Positions 49,066 through 58,776 of a DNA stretch of 64,000 nucleotides are shown here, in pieces (the first letter of the stretch is position 1; each line of letters opens with the position of its first letter). The translations under genes were made by a program, and so were the position numbers. The stretch lies in contig NZ_LMRP01000001.1 in the NCBI RefSeq assembly GCF_001426185.1, positions 631,372-695,371 of the forward strand. The letters are read 5' to 3'. The notes under the pieces are model-generated. The model worked only from the letters and a program-made list of their open reading frames with translations, was not told where the DNA came from and searched no databases. The stretch is from Rhodococcus sp. Leaf247 (GTDB taxonomy: Bacteria; Actinomycetota; Actinomycetes; Mycobacteriales; Mycobacteriaceae).

Positions 49066-52000
49066 GTGATCGACGGGTCGCTCCCGCTGACGTCCGCCCA
49101 GATTGCCGTCTGGTACGCCCAGCAACTCGCACCGGATCTGCCGTTCACGATCGCGTACTGCGTCGACATCACCGGCGACATCGACGTCGACGCGTTGGTC
49201 ACCAGCGGTTCGACAGCGCACGCGGAGTATCGGACATCGACCCTGCGCATCGCGGACCAGGACGGTCGGCCCTGCCAACGATTCGTCGACGCCACCGCGC
49301 ACGACATCGACGTCGTCGATCTCCGTCCTGCCGACGATTCCTTCTCGATCGCCCACAGGTCGATGCAGGAACTCTGCGGTCGCGCGGTTCCGCTCGACGG
49401 GCCGCTGGTCCTGTCGCGGATCTTCCGCCTGGCCGACGACCGGGTTCTGTGGTTCACCAGGGCGCATCACATCGTCCAGGACGGTCACACCTCGATGCTC
49501 GTCCTCGAGCGGACCGCCGCCCTGTACCGGGCACTCGCCGACGGGCGGCCCGCACCGCCCGTGGACGTTCCCACCCCGCAGACTCTGGTGGACGACGACA
49601 TCACGTACTCGGCGTCGCCCCGTTTGCGCCGCGATACCGAATTCTGGGCCGACCGTTCCGATCGACCTACCGTTCGGTGGGGTGCGGCACGTCGACCGCA
49701 GCCGGTGTCCGCACGGACGCACGAGTCGACCGCCGACCGGAGCAACGCCCACGGCAGCCTGGGCGGTTCCGGAACCGCGACGATGATCGCAGCAGTCGCC
49801 GTGTTGCTCAGCCGCATGTGCGGCGTGCAGGACGTTCGGCTGTCGCTCCCTGTATCGGCACGCGCCACGGCCACGAGCAAACGGGCGGGTTCGACGATGT
49901 CGGCCGTCGTGCCTCTCGACCTCGACGGCATCGGCGACTCCACAGTCGGAGGTGCCGTCTCGTCGACGGAGGTGGCACTGAAGTCCGTGCTGCGACGGGC
50001 TCGAAGCGCAGCGACTGCGCGCGCGGCGAGCGGATCTCGACTGTCGAACTCGGACTACTTCGGCCCGACCGTCAACATCATGATGTTCGCCGAGAGCATT
50101 CCGATCGGAAACTTGCACGGGCGCCTGGAGATACTGCAGACCGGGCCCGTGTCCGACATCGCGGTCAATATCTATCCCCAGTGGTCGGGCGACGGTGCGC
50201 GTGTCGAGTTCGAAGGGAACCCGGCAACACATTCCGCAGCCGACCTCGAGGTTCTACGACGGAGGTACCTGCACGTTCTCGACGCGTTCTCGAATCCCGA
50301 GACCGACGTCGCATCGATCGATCTCTCACTCCCCGAGGAATTCCCGCCGACCCCCGCGTCGGTCGGTTCCCCAGCCGACACCTCGTCGACTCTGGCCGAG
50401 GTCTTCCGCGACGCGGTGGACACCCACGGTGATTCTCCGGCGCTCACCTCCGGCGGCGTCACCCTCACCTATCGACAGGTGGCGATGCGAGTCGACCGGC
50501 TCGCGAACATCCTGCTCGATCACGGTGTCGGACCCGACGATGCCGTCGCAGTGCGTGTTCCACGATCCGTGTCGGCCGTCGTCGCGTTCTGGGCGATCGC
50601 CCGGGTCGGCGCCGTGCACGTGCCCGTCGACCCAGCTCTGCCCGATGAACGGGCACGCTTCATCCTCGACGACTGTTCGGCGAGAACGGGACTCGGTGAA
50701 CCGGGACCGCTGAGGCTCCCGACGTCACGGACGACGTGGATCGCACTGGACGACGTTCGACCGAAGTCTCCGGTCGAACGACGCGACGACTCGTCTCGAC
50801 GCGATCCTCTCTCGGCCGCCTACATCGTCTACACCTCGGGCTCGACCGGGTCGCCGAAGGGAGTCGTGGTCACGAACAGCGGTATCGGGCCGCTGGTGCA
50901 GCACATCCGATCGCACTACGGACTGGGCCCCGCATCACGTATCTCGATGTCGGCAGCGCTCGGCTTCGACACTGCAATCGTCGAACTTGTTGCCGCGGCT
51001 GCCACCGGAGCCTCACTGGCCATCTGTCCGCCGGAGGTCATCGGTGGGTCGGAGCTGGCGGAATTCCTCGTCGACCAGGATGTCAGTCATCTCCTCGCCA
51101 CTCCGTCCGTACTCTCGACGATCGACCCTCGGCAGATCCCCGCTGTCGGAACCGTCATCGTCGGTGGTGAGGAATCGTCGTCGGACCTCCTGGCGTCCTG
51201 GTCCCTCGGACGACGACTCCTCGAGGCCTACGGCCCGACCGAGACCACGTGCAGCGTCACGATGACCGACACCATCGAGGCCGACACACGCACGGGCATC
51301 GGCACCGCGATGACCGGTGTCCGCATTCACCTGCTCGACGGCCGGTTGAGGCCGGTGGTGCCCGGTGCGGTCGGCGAAATCTACATCGACACTGCCGGTC
51401 TCGCTCGGGGTTACCTCGGGAAGCACGGAACCACGTCGACTCGCTTCGTCGCCGATCCGTTCTCCCCCAACGGTTCTCGCCTGTTCCGCAGCGGCGACCG
51501 CGCACGGTGCCGCGCCGACGGAACCCTCGAGTTCCACGGCAGGGACGACGATCAGGTACAGATACGCGGCAACCGGGTAGAACTCGGCGAGATCGACAGC
51601 ACCCTGCGTCGGCACCCGGACGTCGCGGCGGCAGCCGTGTCCCTTCGACGAACCCCCGGTGGCAGTTCACGGATCGACGGTTACATCGTGCCGATGACCG
51701 GAACGACGCCCGACGCAGACGATATCCGTCGGTTCGCCGCGGCATCGCTCCCCCCGCACATGGTTCCGTCGTCGATCAGGACTCTCGACGCGATTCCACT
51801 CACGGTCAACCGAAAGGTCGATCGACGCGCACTGCCGGAGCCGATCGCTCGTGACGCCGACCCGCACGCGGCACCTCCCCGAGGTGCGACGGAAGAACTG
51901 ATCGCACAGACATTCCTGGAGGTCCTGGCCGTCGACGGTATCGGCGCCGAGTCGTCGTTCTTCGATCTCGGCGGGGACTCGCTCGCCGCGACCCGCGTGG

Positions 52001-53478
52001 TGTCGCGGCTTCGCGTCGCGGCCGGCATCGACGTCGGAGTCCGTGACCTCGTCGCATCGCCCACCGTGCGTGCTCTGGCCCTCGTCCTCGACTCCCGAGA
52101 TGCTCACAGCGAACGGTTCTCTCGCGCAACGCCGGGACTGTCCGACGGCGTGTCAGCCGTTCCCCTCGCGCCACAGCAACGCGATATCGATTTCGACGCC
52201 ACCCTGCCGCTCTCGAATCTTCCGTTCACCCTCGATATCACCGGTCCGTTCGACCTCGATGCCGCCTCCGCCGCATTCGACGATCTGGCGGCTCGCCACC
52301 GCACTCTGCGAACGCGGTTCCCGGACTCACCTGTCGGTCCGCATCAGCTGGTCGACGACACCTCGTCCCCGACCGTGCTTGCGCCGCAGCCGTTCTCCGA
52401 CCGTGCTGTCGCGGCGTTCCTCTCCGAGCCCATCGACATCCGGCGGGAACTGCCCGTTCGAGTCCGCGTCTTCGTCGACGCGAGTGACCACCATGTCATC
52501 GCGTGCGTCGTGCACCACGCCGCCGCAGACGGGTGGGCGCTCGGGATCCTGGGACGCGACTTCGCTGTCGCCTACCGCGCCCGCTCGAGCGGCCACGCTC
52601 CGTCGTGGTCGCCGCCGCGTCCCGTGCAGTACTCGGACTACAGCGTCTGGGCGGAGTCGCGCTCGGTGACCGACGATGTCGAGTTCTGGCGCTCCGAGCT
52701 CCACGGAGCGAACTTCACATCGACACCCCCGCCGGACCGTCCCCGGCCCGCGACCTGGTCCTTCCACGCGGGGCGCCGCACTCTCCACCTCGATGCCGAT
52801 GGCGTCCGCGACGTCGATGCCGTCGCGAACCGCCACGGCGTGGGTAGGTTCACCGTGGTTCGGACGGCGCTGATGATTCTGGTGGCGCAGCTGACGGGTT
52901 CGGAGGACGTCGTCGTCGGTACGCCTGTCATCGGCCGCGACGATCCGATCCTCGAAGAGATCGTCGGTACCTTCAGCACCACCGTCGCCATACGCACGGA
53001 TCTGTCCGGTGCCACGACCGTGGCGGAGGCACTCGACTGCGCTCGGGCGAGTGAGACGCGCGCGTTCGATCACACGGCGGTACCGCTGGCAGACATCGCA
53101 GATGTGGTCGATCCGGGACCACACCACCAGCGACATCCGCTGTTCCAGGTCGCGTTGTCCTTCGACGTGCTCGAACCCGTAGTCCTCGACGTGCATACCG
53201 GGACGGACGGCGATCGGACACGGATCACCGTGACACCGCGCCCCCTCGACATGGCCAAATGCGATCTGCACCTTCACGTCACGGAGCATCGGGACCCGTC
53301 CGGAGATCACTGGGAGGTCGGATTCGTGTACCCGACGGCGCTGTACGAGGGATCGACCGTTCAAGAGTTCACTCACATGTTCCGGCGCATCCTCGACACG
53401 ATCGGCAGCGATTCCGACGCCCCCTGGAGACTTCCGGACCCGGCGCGAACCGCGCCCGAACTACTACACGTTCTGTAG
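49066..53478 (+). CDS. Non-ribosomal peptide synthetase, C-A-T-C
   Basis: A 1470-residue NRPS. Domains: condensation (about 5-430; HHIVQDG at about 134), adenylation (about 440-920; YTSGSTGSPKG at 589, YGPTETT, FRSGDRAR, NRKVDRRALP), carrier domain (LGGDSLA, phosphopantetheine Ser about 970) and a second full condensation domain (about 1025-1465; HHAAADG at about 1151). All active-site motifs are intact. There is no thioesterase or reductase, and the protein ends soon after the second C domain. By eye the specificity residues read D-T-V-L-I-G-A-C-S-K, matching no code I know. GTG start with AGAGGAG upstream. Confidence 0.92.
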   Translation: MIDGSLPLTSAQIAVWYAQQLAPDLPFTIAYCVDITGDIDVDALVTSGSTAHAEYRTSTLRIADQDGRPCQRFVDATAHDIDVVDLRPADDSFSIAHRSMQELCGRAVPLDGPLVLSRIFRLADDRVLWFTRAHHIVQDGHTSMLVLERTAALYRALADGRPAPPVDVPTPQTLVDDDITYSASPRLRRDTEFWADRSDRPTVRWGAARRPQPVSARTHESTADRSNAHGSLGGSGTATMIAAVAVLLSRMCGVQDVRLSLPVSARATATSKRAGSTMSAVVPLDLDGIGDSTVGGAVSSTEVALKSVLRRARSAATARAASGSRLSNSDYFGPTVNIMMFAESIPIGNLHGRLEILQTGPVSDIAVNIYPQWSGDGARVEFEGNPATHSAADLEVLRRRYLHVLDAFSNPETDVASIDLSLPEEFPPTPASVGSPADTSSTLAEVFRDAVDTHGDSPALTSGGVTLTYRQVAMRVDRLANILLDHGVGPDDAVAVRVPRSVSAVVAFWAIARVGAVHVPVDPALPDERARFILDDCSARTGLGEPGPLRLPTSRTTWIALDDVRPKSPVERRDDSSRRDPLSAAYIVYTSGSTGSPKGVVVTNSGIGPLVQHIRSHYGLGPASRISMSAALGFDTAIVELVAAAATGASLAICPPEVIGGSELAEFLVDQDVSHLLATPSVLSTIDPRQIPAVGTVIVGGEESSSDLLASWSLGRRLLEAYGPTETTCSVTMTDTIEADTRTGIGTAMTGVRIHLLDGRLRPVVPGAVGEIYIDTAGLARGYLGKHGTTSTRFVADPFSPNGSRLFRSGDRARCRADGTLEFHGRDDDQVQIRGNRVELGEIDSTLRRHPDVAAAAVSLRRTPGGSSRIDGYIVPMTGTTPDADDIRRFAAASLPPHMVPSSIRTLDAIPLTVNRKVDRRALPEPIARDADPHAAPPRGATEELIAQTFLEVLAVDGIGAESSFFDLGGDSLAATRVVSRLRVAAGIDVGVRDLVASPTVRALALVLDSRDAHSERFSRATPGLSDGVSAVPLAPQQRDIDFDATLPLSNLPFTLDITGPFDLDAASAAFDDLAARHRTLRTRFPDSPVGPHQLVDDTSSPTVLAPQPFSDRAVAAFLSEPIDIRRELPVRVRVFVDASDHHVIACVVHHAAADGWALGILGRDFAVAYRARSSGHAPSWSPPRPVQYSDYSVWAESRSVTDDVEFWRSELHGANFTSTPPPDRPRPATWSFHAGRRTLHLDADGVRDVDAVANRHGVGRFTVVRTALMILVAQLTGSEDVVVGTPVIGRDDPILEEIVGTFSTTVAIRTDLSGATTVAEALDCARASETRAFDHTAVPLADIADVVDPGPHHQRHPLFQVALSFDVLEPVVLDVHTGTDGDRTRITVTPRPLDMAKCDLHLHVTEHRDPSGDHWEVGFVYPTALYEGSTVQEFTHMFRRILDTIGSDSDAPWRLPDPARTAPELLHVL

Positions 53479-53480
53479 TA
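53462..53480. promoter_or_regulatory. Second copy of the 19-bp palindrome, before the DUF2231 gene
   Basis: TACTACACGTTCTGTAGTA has 7-base arms around 5 bases. It overlaps the NRPS stop codon and lies 48 bp before the next gene. Its retention in coding sequence that ends there suggests selection for the DNA site. Confidence 0.65.
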
Positions 53481-53528
53481 TCAAATTGGGTGCGCCTCGG
53501 CACCGAACGACCCTCCAGGAGTTCACTC

Positions 53529-54017
53529 GTGTCGACGATCAACGGCCTACCCGCTCACATTCTTCTCGTGCACTTCATCGTCGTGCTGGCTCCGCTGACC
53601 GCACTGCTCGCGATCGCCGCAGCCATCTCACGCCCCGTCCGCAACCGACTCGTCTGGCTGATCGCCGCACTGGCGGTGATCACGCTGATTCTGACCCCGC
53701 TGACGACCGACGCCGGAGAGTGGCTCGAGAAGCGGGTTCCTCGGTCGGAGGCCGTGCACGAGCACACGGAACTCGGCGACTGGATGCTGTACTTCTCGAT
53801 CGCTCTGGTCGTCGTGGCAGCGGCGCTCGTCGCCGTGCACCTGCGCGAAAGGCGCGGCACCGCAGTGCCGCGCCGGCTGTCGGTCGTCGTGGTGATCCTC
53901 GCGGTCGTCGTCGGTGCTGCGACCATCCTCCAGGTGTATCGCATCGGCGAATCGGGAGCACGCGCGTCCTGGAGCGACGTGTCCGACACACCCTCCGAAG
54001 GCGCCGATTCCGAGTAG
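53529..54017 (+). CDS. DUF2231-like membrane protein
   Basis: A 162-residue membrane protein with about four helices: INGLPAHILLVHFIVVLAPLTALLAI is the typical DUF2231 opening (the family usually has LPLHPLVVHFPIVL). The histidines near the first helix are kept. Function unknown, sometimes linked to heme or redox proteins. GTG 53529 has CAGGAG 7 bases upstream. It carries its own operator-like palindrome and converges on the M56 gene. Confidence 0.78.
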   Translation: MSTINGLPAHILLVHFIVVLAPLTALLAIAAAISRPVRNRLVWLIAALAVITLILTPLTTDAGEWLEKRVPRSEAVHEHTELGDWMLYFSIALVVVAAALVAVHLRERRGTAVPRRLSVVVVILAVVVGAATILQVYRIGESGARASWSDVSDTPSEGADSE

Positions 54018-54032
54018 GCCGTCGGCGCAGCC

Positions 54033-54923
54033 CTACTCGAGGATCGTGGTCGCCGATTCGCCGGCCTCGGGCACGATGACGTCCTGCGTGACGTCCGCCA
54101 GCACCACGACGAGCGATATCAGGGCCGCGGCCACCACAGCGCAGGCGACCACGACGGTCCCCCGCGACGCCACCGGCGGCGGGCCGCTCAACGCTCGGGC
54201 ACGCGCGACGACGTCCCCTCCCGTCCCGGATACCGTGTAGGACGCCCGATCCCGGGCGACATCTGCCCTGAGCAGCGCCGCCCGCGCCAACGCCGTCATC
54301 ACGGTGGTGCGATCAGCGGCATCGGCGGCACACTCGTCGGCGTGCCGTTCCGCGGCGTGCCGCACGCGCGCCACCACGGGGCGCGCGAAGGGGTCGAGCA
54401 GAGCCGAGACCTCCGCCGCCTGAGTCCAGAAGGCGTGCCGGTAGCGGAGATGCGCACGCTCGTGATCGAGGACAGCACCGATCTCCGCGTCAGAGAGCGC
54501 CGACATCAATGCAGTCGTCATGACGATCGCGCCGCCACCGGACGGCACCGCGAAGGCGTCCGGGTCGGACGATTCGACGACCACCACCCCGTCCGTCGCG
54601 CGGGCAGTGCGTCCGAACGGAGCCGACCGACGCGCTGTTGCCGCGACTCGTCGAAGATGCATCGCCGACACCGCGACTCGCCACACGAGCCAGATCGCCA
54701 GGACGGCTCCGGCCACACGCGGCGGCCACGACGACGCCGACAGGAGCACTGCCGACACTGCGATCGACGACGCGACCACTGCGGCTGCGGACAGCGCGGA
54801 CAACGCGGACACTCCCACCACCGCCCACCCCGGCGAGAGGTGCCGGTCGAGACGATCACCGAACAGTCGCAACAGAATCGAGAACACCCAGGGCGCAGTG
54901 GCGACACCCACGAACGCGATCAC
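54033..54923 (-). CDS. M56 family (BlaR1-like) membrane metallopeptidase
   Basis: A 296-residue membrane zinc peptidase. Membrane helices surround a cytoplasmic catalytic loop with HERAH (H154-E155-x-x-H158) and a downstream ECAADAAD region that supplies a further ligand. There is no extracellular sensor domain, so it is shorter than BlaR1. M56 proteins cleave or trigger cleavage of a BlaI-type repressor; the BlaI gene directly upstream overlaps it by 4 bp, which fits that pairing. Confidence 0.9.
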   Translation of the reverse strand: MIAFVGVATAPWVFSILLRLFGDRLDRHLSPGWAVVGVSALSALSAAAVVASSIAVSAVLLSASSWPPRVAGAVLAIWLVWRVAVSAMHLRRVAATARRSAPFGRTARATDGVVVVESSDPDAFAVPSGGGAIVMTTALMSALSDAEIGAVLDHERAHLRYRHAFWTQAAEVSALLDPFARPVVARVRHAAERHADECAADAADRTTVMTALARAALLRADVARDRASYTVSGTGGDVVARARALSGPPPVASRGTVVVACAVVAAALISLVVVLADVTQDVIVPEAGESATTILE

Positions 54924-55300
54924 GACCCGTTCACGTCGCGTTCGTCCTGGCGGGACAGCAAGTGCCGCAACGTGACCTCGTCGTCCGGATCGAGCGCGGC
55001 GACGAAGTTGGCGAGCACGTCGGCACGCGCCTGTCCCGCGTCGAGCTCGGACCGCATACGCATGGCAGCACGCAGGGCAGGCAGGTCCTCGTACGGGGCA
55101 CTCAGCGCATAGACGAACGAACGACCACGCCGTTCGCGGGCGACGAGCCCTTTCCCGTGCAGCCGCACCAGCGCGGTCATCACCGTCGTGTGGGCGAGGT
55201 CCGTTTCGAGAAGGCGCCGCACGTCGGACACCGACAGTTCCTTGTGCCGGCCGAGAAGTTCCAGCACGGACTTCTCCAGTTCACCGGATCCCCTACGCAT
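54920..55300 (-). CDS. BlaI/MecI/CopY family transcriptional repressor
   Basis: A 126-residue winged-helix repressor: GELEKSVLELLGRHKELSVSDVRRLLETDLAHTTVMTALVRLHGKGLVARERRGRSFVYALS is the complete BlaI DNA-binding domain, followed by a helical dimerisation tail with LANFVAALDPDDEVTLRHLL. It is coupled to the M56 peptidase gene by a 4-bp overlap. The start is ATG 55300, giving the normal family length; the frame is open further upstream without resemblance. Confidence 0.92.
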   Translation of the reverse strand: MRRGSGELEKSVLELLGRHKELSVSDVRRLLETDLAHTTVMTALVRLHGKGLVARERRGRSFVYALSAPYEDLPALRAAMRMRSELDAGQARADVLANFVAALDPDDEVTLRHLLSRQDERDVNGS

Positions 55301-55356
55301 CTGCGCAGCTCTCGGCGTTCGGCATGCACCGATTCTAGCCGTGTGCCGGACGAGAC

Positions 55357-56037
55357 TCAGGCCTTGTTCGCGCCACGGGTGATGCCGGACAGGATCAGGT
55401 CGACGCCGGTCGAGAACTGAGCACGATCGTCGTGGTCCCGTAGCTGCGGCGACACGCGGTGCAGGAATGGGTACGCCTGCGGGTCCAGGCTTTCCCACCG
55501 CGTCGCCACCTCGTCCAGGAACGCCTCCCTGCTGATGCCGTCCCGGACGTTCCTGGCGTTGGCAGCGTTCTGGCCGCCGACGCCCAGGATGTAGTTCACC
55601 AACGCTGTCGCGGCGTCGAAGAGATCGCGTTCGTCGACGCCCAGTGTCGCGACCCGGCCGCCGATGGCATCGAACAACTGAGCCAGCGCCGCTTGCCGGG
55701 GGTCACGGAGGAGGTGTGCGCCGACCCACGGGTGATCGTCGAGTGCGTCGAAGATTCCGAGCGCCAGTGTCCGGAGGCTTTCCGTCGGGCCGTCGTCATC
55801 GTCGACGGACGAACGCATCACACGGGATACGACGAGATGCGTGGCCGCGTCCAGTAGCGCGTTCTTGTCGGCGACGTGCCAGTAGATCGCACCGGCTCCG
55901 GTGGACAACCGTGCCGCGAGAGCACGGAACGTCAACGCCTTCTCCCCCTCCGTGTCGAGGATGTCGATCGCCGCGTCGACGACGCGCTCTGTCGACAATG
56001 CGTCGGTGCGGCGCTGTCCGGTTGCCATGTCGTCCAT
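55357..56037 (-). CDS. TetR family transcriptional regulator
   Basis: A 226-residue TetR protein. The N-terminal HTH (about 11-60; STERVVDAAIDILDTEGEKALTFRALAARLSTGAGAIYWHVADKNALL) is followed by a TetR_C-type ligand domain. It is divergent from a TetX-like monooxygenase with two palindromes in between, so it probably represses that gene. The start could be ATG 56037 or 56028; neither has a strong ribosome site. Confidence 0.9.
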   Translation of the reverse strand: MDDMATGQRRTDALSTERVVDAAIDILDTEGEKALTFRALAARLSTGAGAIYWHVADKNALLDAATHLVVSRVMRSSVDDDDGPTESLRTLALGIFDALDDHPWVGAHLLRDPRQAALAQLFDAIGGRVATLGVDERDLFDAATALVNYILGVGGQNAANARNVRDGISREAFLDEVATRWESLDPQAYPFLHRVSPQLRDHDDRAQFSTGVDLILSGITRGANKA

Positions 56038-56048
56038 CTTGACACATT

Positions 56049-56063
56049 TGGAACAACGTTCCA
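56049..56063. promoter_or_regulatory. TetR operator, copy 1
   Basis: TGGAACAACGTTCCA, a perfect 6+3+6 inverted repeat, 12 bp upstream of the TetR start. Confidence 0.75.
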
Positions 56064-56069
56064 CACTCA

Positions 56070-56084
56070 TGGAACACTGTTCCA
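56070..56084. promoter_or_regulatory. TetR operator, copy 2
   Basis: TGGAACACTGTTCCA has the same arms as copy 1. The two centres are 21 bp apart, two helical turns, placing bound dimers on one face of the DNA. Confidence 0.75.
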
Positions 56085-56102
56085 AACACGGAAGGATCTC
56101 GC

Positions 56103-57224
56103 ATGGCGATCACTGTCGACATCGTCGGCGCAGGCCTCGGCGGCCTGACGCTGGCACGAGTACTCCATCGGCACGGCGCCGCGGTCAGGGTCTTCGAATC
56201 GGACATGTCCGCCGATACTCGAACGCAGGGCGGCCAGGTGGACATCCATGAGGAGAACGGCCAGAAGGCACTCGAGGCCGCCGGTCTCACACGCGAGTTC
56301 CGGTCGATCGTTCACGAAGGGGCACAGGCACTACGGATTCTCGATCCACACGGAACCGTCCTGCTGGACCAGCCGGACGACGGGGATCAGACTCGGCCGG
56401 AGGTTCTTCGCGGCGATCTACGCCGGATTCTTCTTGACGCACTGCCGCAGAACACGGTCAGGTGGGGACACAAGGTCGCCGGCGTGAAGCCTCTGAGCGG
56501 CGGCGGGCACCGCCTGACCTTCGCGGACGGGTCGACGACTGTCAGCGAACTGCTCGTGGGAGCCGACGGTGCATGGTCGAGAATTCGCCCACTGGTGTCG
56601 CAGTCGACGCCCCACTACACGGGGACGACGTTCGTCGAAACGTATCTGCACGACGTCGACGTACGCTTTCCGGCCACCGCGGACAGTGTCGGCCTCGGCG
56701 CGATGTACGCGCTGACACCCGGCCGGGGCATCGTGGCGCACCGCGAGGTAGGCAACGTTCTGCATGCCTACGTCGAACTCACCAGGCCCGCCGAGTGGAT
56801 CGATACTCTGGACTTCTCGGACGCACCGAGTACGTCGGCACGCATCGCGCAGGAATTCGACGGCTGGGCACCACATCTGACGGACCTGATCACCGGCAGT
56901 GACACCACACCCGTGACCCGCAAGATCTTCGCGCTTCCCGACGGTCACCGATGGAGGCCGACGCCGGGCGTGACGTTGCTCGGCGACGCGGCGCACCTCA
57001 TGCCCCCGTCCGGAGACGGAGCCAACCTCGCCATGTTCGACGGCGCCGAGCTCGGACGGTTCATTCTCGCGCACCCCGACGACCCCGATGCCGCGATCGC
57101 TGCGTACGAGGCCGAACTGTTCACGCGCACCGATTCCTTCTACGCGGATGCGCACGACATCGTGGATCTGTGCCTCGGTGAGCGTGCGCCGTACGGGCTG
57201 ATCGAGATGTTCACCGGGGTGTGA
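56103..57224 (+). CDS. FAD-dependent monooxygenase, TetX-like
   Basis: A 373-residue class A flavoprotein hydroxylase. It has the dinucleotide motif VGAGLGGLTLA (about 9-19), FESD, RGDLRRILLDALP, the GADGAWSRIRP motif and the FAD ribityl motif LLGDAAHLMPPSGDGANLAMFDGAELG. The last block and overall length place it near the TetX group, but resistance to tetracycline cannot be claimed from sequence alone. It uses FAD and NADPH to hydroxylate an aromatic or polyketide-like substrate. Expression is probably induced through the divergent TetR. Confidence 0.88.
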   Translation: MAITVDIVGAGLGGLTLARVLHRHGAAVRVFESDMSADTRTQGGQVDIHEENGQKALEAAGLTREFRSIVHEGAQALRILDPHGTVLLDQPDDGDQTRPEVLRGDLRRILLDALPQNTVRWGHKVAGVKPLSGGGHRLTFADGSTTVSELLVGADGAWSRIRPLVSQSTPHYTGTTFVETYLHDVDVRFPATADSVGLGAMYALTPGRGIVAHREVGNVLHAYVELTRPAEWIDTLDFSDAPSTSARIAQEFDGWAPHLTDLITGSDTTPVTRKIFALPDGHRWRPTPGVTLLGDAAHLMPPSGDGANLAMFDGAELGRFILAHPDDPDAAIAAYEAELFTRTDSFYADAHDIVDLCLGERAPYGLIEMFTGV

Positions 57225-57242
57225 GATCGCGCGTTACTCGTA

Positions 57243-58544
57243 TCAGATATCGCGAGAGCCGTTCGCGCGCATATTTTCCCACGACCGCAACCGCTCCGTG
57301 ACGGCGTGCTCGTACCCGTTCGTGGTGGGCTCGTAGAAGACCGGCCGGTCCATGCCGTCGGGGAAGTAGTTCGCGCCGGAGAATCCCGTGTCGGTATCGG
57401 GATCGTACCGATACCCCTCGCCGTAGCCGAGGTCCTTCATCAGCGACGTGGGTGCATTGAGAATGTGCTGAGGCGGCATCAGCGATCCAGTTCGCTTCGC
57501 CGCGGCACGTGCCTTACCGAAGGCGCGATAGACGCCGATCGATTTGGGCGCGGTCGCGAGATAGACGACGGCCTGAGCGATCGCGAGTTCGCCCTCGGGA
57601 GAACCCAAGCGTTCGTACACGTCCCACGCGGCGAGTGCTTGATGCACGGCGTTCGGATCCGCCAGACCGATGTCCTCCACCGCGAAGCGAGTGATCCGGC
57701 GGGCGACGAACAGCGGATCCTCACCCCCGTCGAGCATCCGCGCCAACCAGTACAGCGATGCGTCCGGATCGGACCCCCGCATCGATTTGTGCAGCGCGGA
57801 AATCAGGTTGTAATGGCCCTCCTGCGACTTGTCGTACAGCGGTGCACGCTTCTGGACCGCCCGTGCGAGTCCGGCCTGATCCAGCGGCCCGGACAGGGCG
57901 TGCACCTGCTCGATCATGTTGAGCAGATACCGGCCGTCGCCGTCCGCCATCGCGATCAGTGCACCGCGGGCCTCGTCGGTCAGCGGCAGCGGATGGCCCA
58001 GAAGACCCTCGGCGCGGGTGACGAGCGTGCTCAGAGCGGCATCGTCGAGCCGCCTCAGCACGAAGACCTGACTGCGCGAGAGCAGAGCCCCGTTCAGCTC
58101 GAAACTGGGATTCTCCGTCGTGGCACCGACGAGGACGATCGTTCCGTCCTCGACGTACGGCAGAAAGGAATCCTGCTGAGCGCGATTGAAGCGGTGGATC
58201 TCGTCGACGAACAGCATCGTGCCGTGACCGGTCTCCCGCCGGATCTGGGCCGACTTGAACACCTTTCGAAGATCTGCGACGCCCGAGAAGGTGGCGGACA
58301 GAGGTTCGAAGGCCAGATCGGTCTGCTCCGCGAGAAGCCGCGCGATCGTGGTCTTTCCGCACCCTGGCGGCCCCCACAACACCATCGACACGAGTCGCTT
58401 CGTCTCGACCATCCGCCCGATCGGTGCATCCGGGGCCAGCAGATGATCCTGCCCGATCACGTCCTGCAACGTCCTAGGCCGGAGCCGGTCCGCCAGCGGG
58501 CGCGACGCGTCGTCCACCTCGAACAAGGACGGCTCCGACGTCAC
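57243..58544 (-). CDS. rarA: Replication-associated recombination protein RarA (MgsA-like AAA ATPase)
   Basis: A 433-residue clamp-loader-like AAA+ ATPase that acts at stalled replication forks. N-terminal [22 protein letters not shown], Walker [10 protein letters not shown], Walker [11 protein letters not shown], sensor 1 [12 protein letters not shown] and the C-terminal tetramerisation domain ([27 protein letters not shown]) are all present. GTG 58544 gives the family-standard N-terminus. It converges on the monooxygenase gene. Confidence 0.94.
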   Translation of the reverse strand: MTSEPSLFEVDDASRPLADRLRPRTLQDVIGQDHLLAPDAPIGRMVETKRLVSMVLWGPPGCGKTTIARLLAEQTDLAFEPLSATFSGVADLRKVFKSAQIRRETGHGTMLFVDEIHRFNRAQQDSFLPYVEDGTIVLVGATTENPSFELNGALLSRSQVFVLRRLDDAALSTLVTRAEGLLGHPLPLTDEARGALIAMADGDGRYLLNMIEQVHALSGPLDQAGLARAVQKRAPLYDKSQEGHYNLISALHKSMRGSDPDASLYWLARMLDGGEDPLFVARRITRFAVEDIGLADPNAVHQALAAWDVYERLGSPEGELAIAQAVVYLATAPKSIGVYRAFGKARAAAKRTGSLMPPQHILNAPTSLMKDLGYGEGYRYDPDTDTGFSGANYFPDGMDRPVFYEPTTNGYEHAVTERLRSWENMRANGSRDI

Positions 58545-58776
58545 GATCGAATCCCGACGGAACTGCAGTGGTCGTCGATGTACACGCTGCCCTCCAGACG
58601 TCGTCGGCGGTCTCGAGACTACGCCGATGACAGAAGCGACCGGTGGACCCGGCGCGGCGTCGTGTGCACACGCACAGCAGCGCCGCGACAACGGTGGACC
58701 GCGGTACCTACTTGCCGCGGCCACCACCGGAGATGATCGACGACATCATCACTCGCGGAAGAAGGGCAGTCGACGC

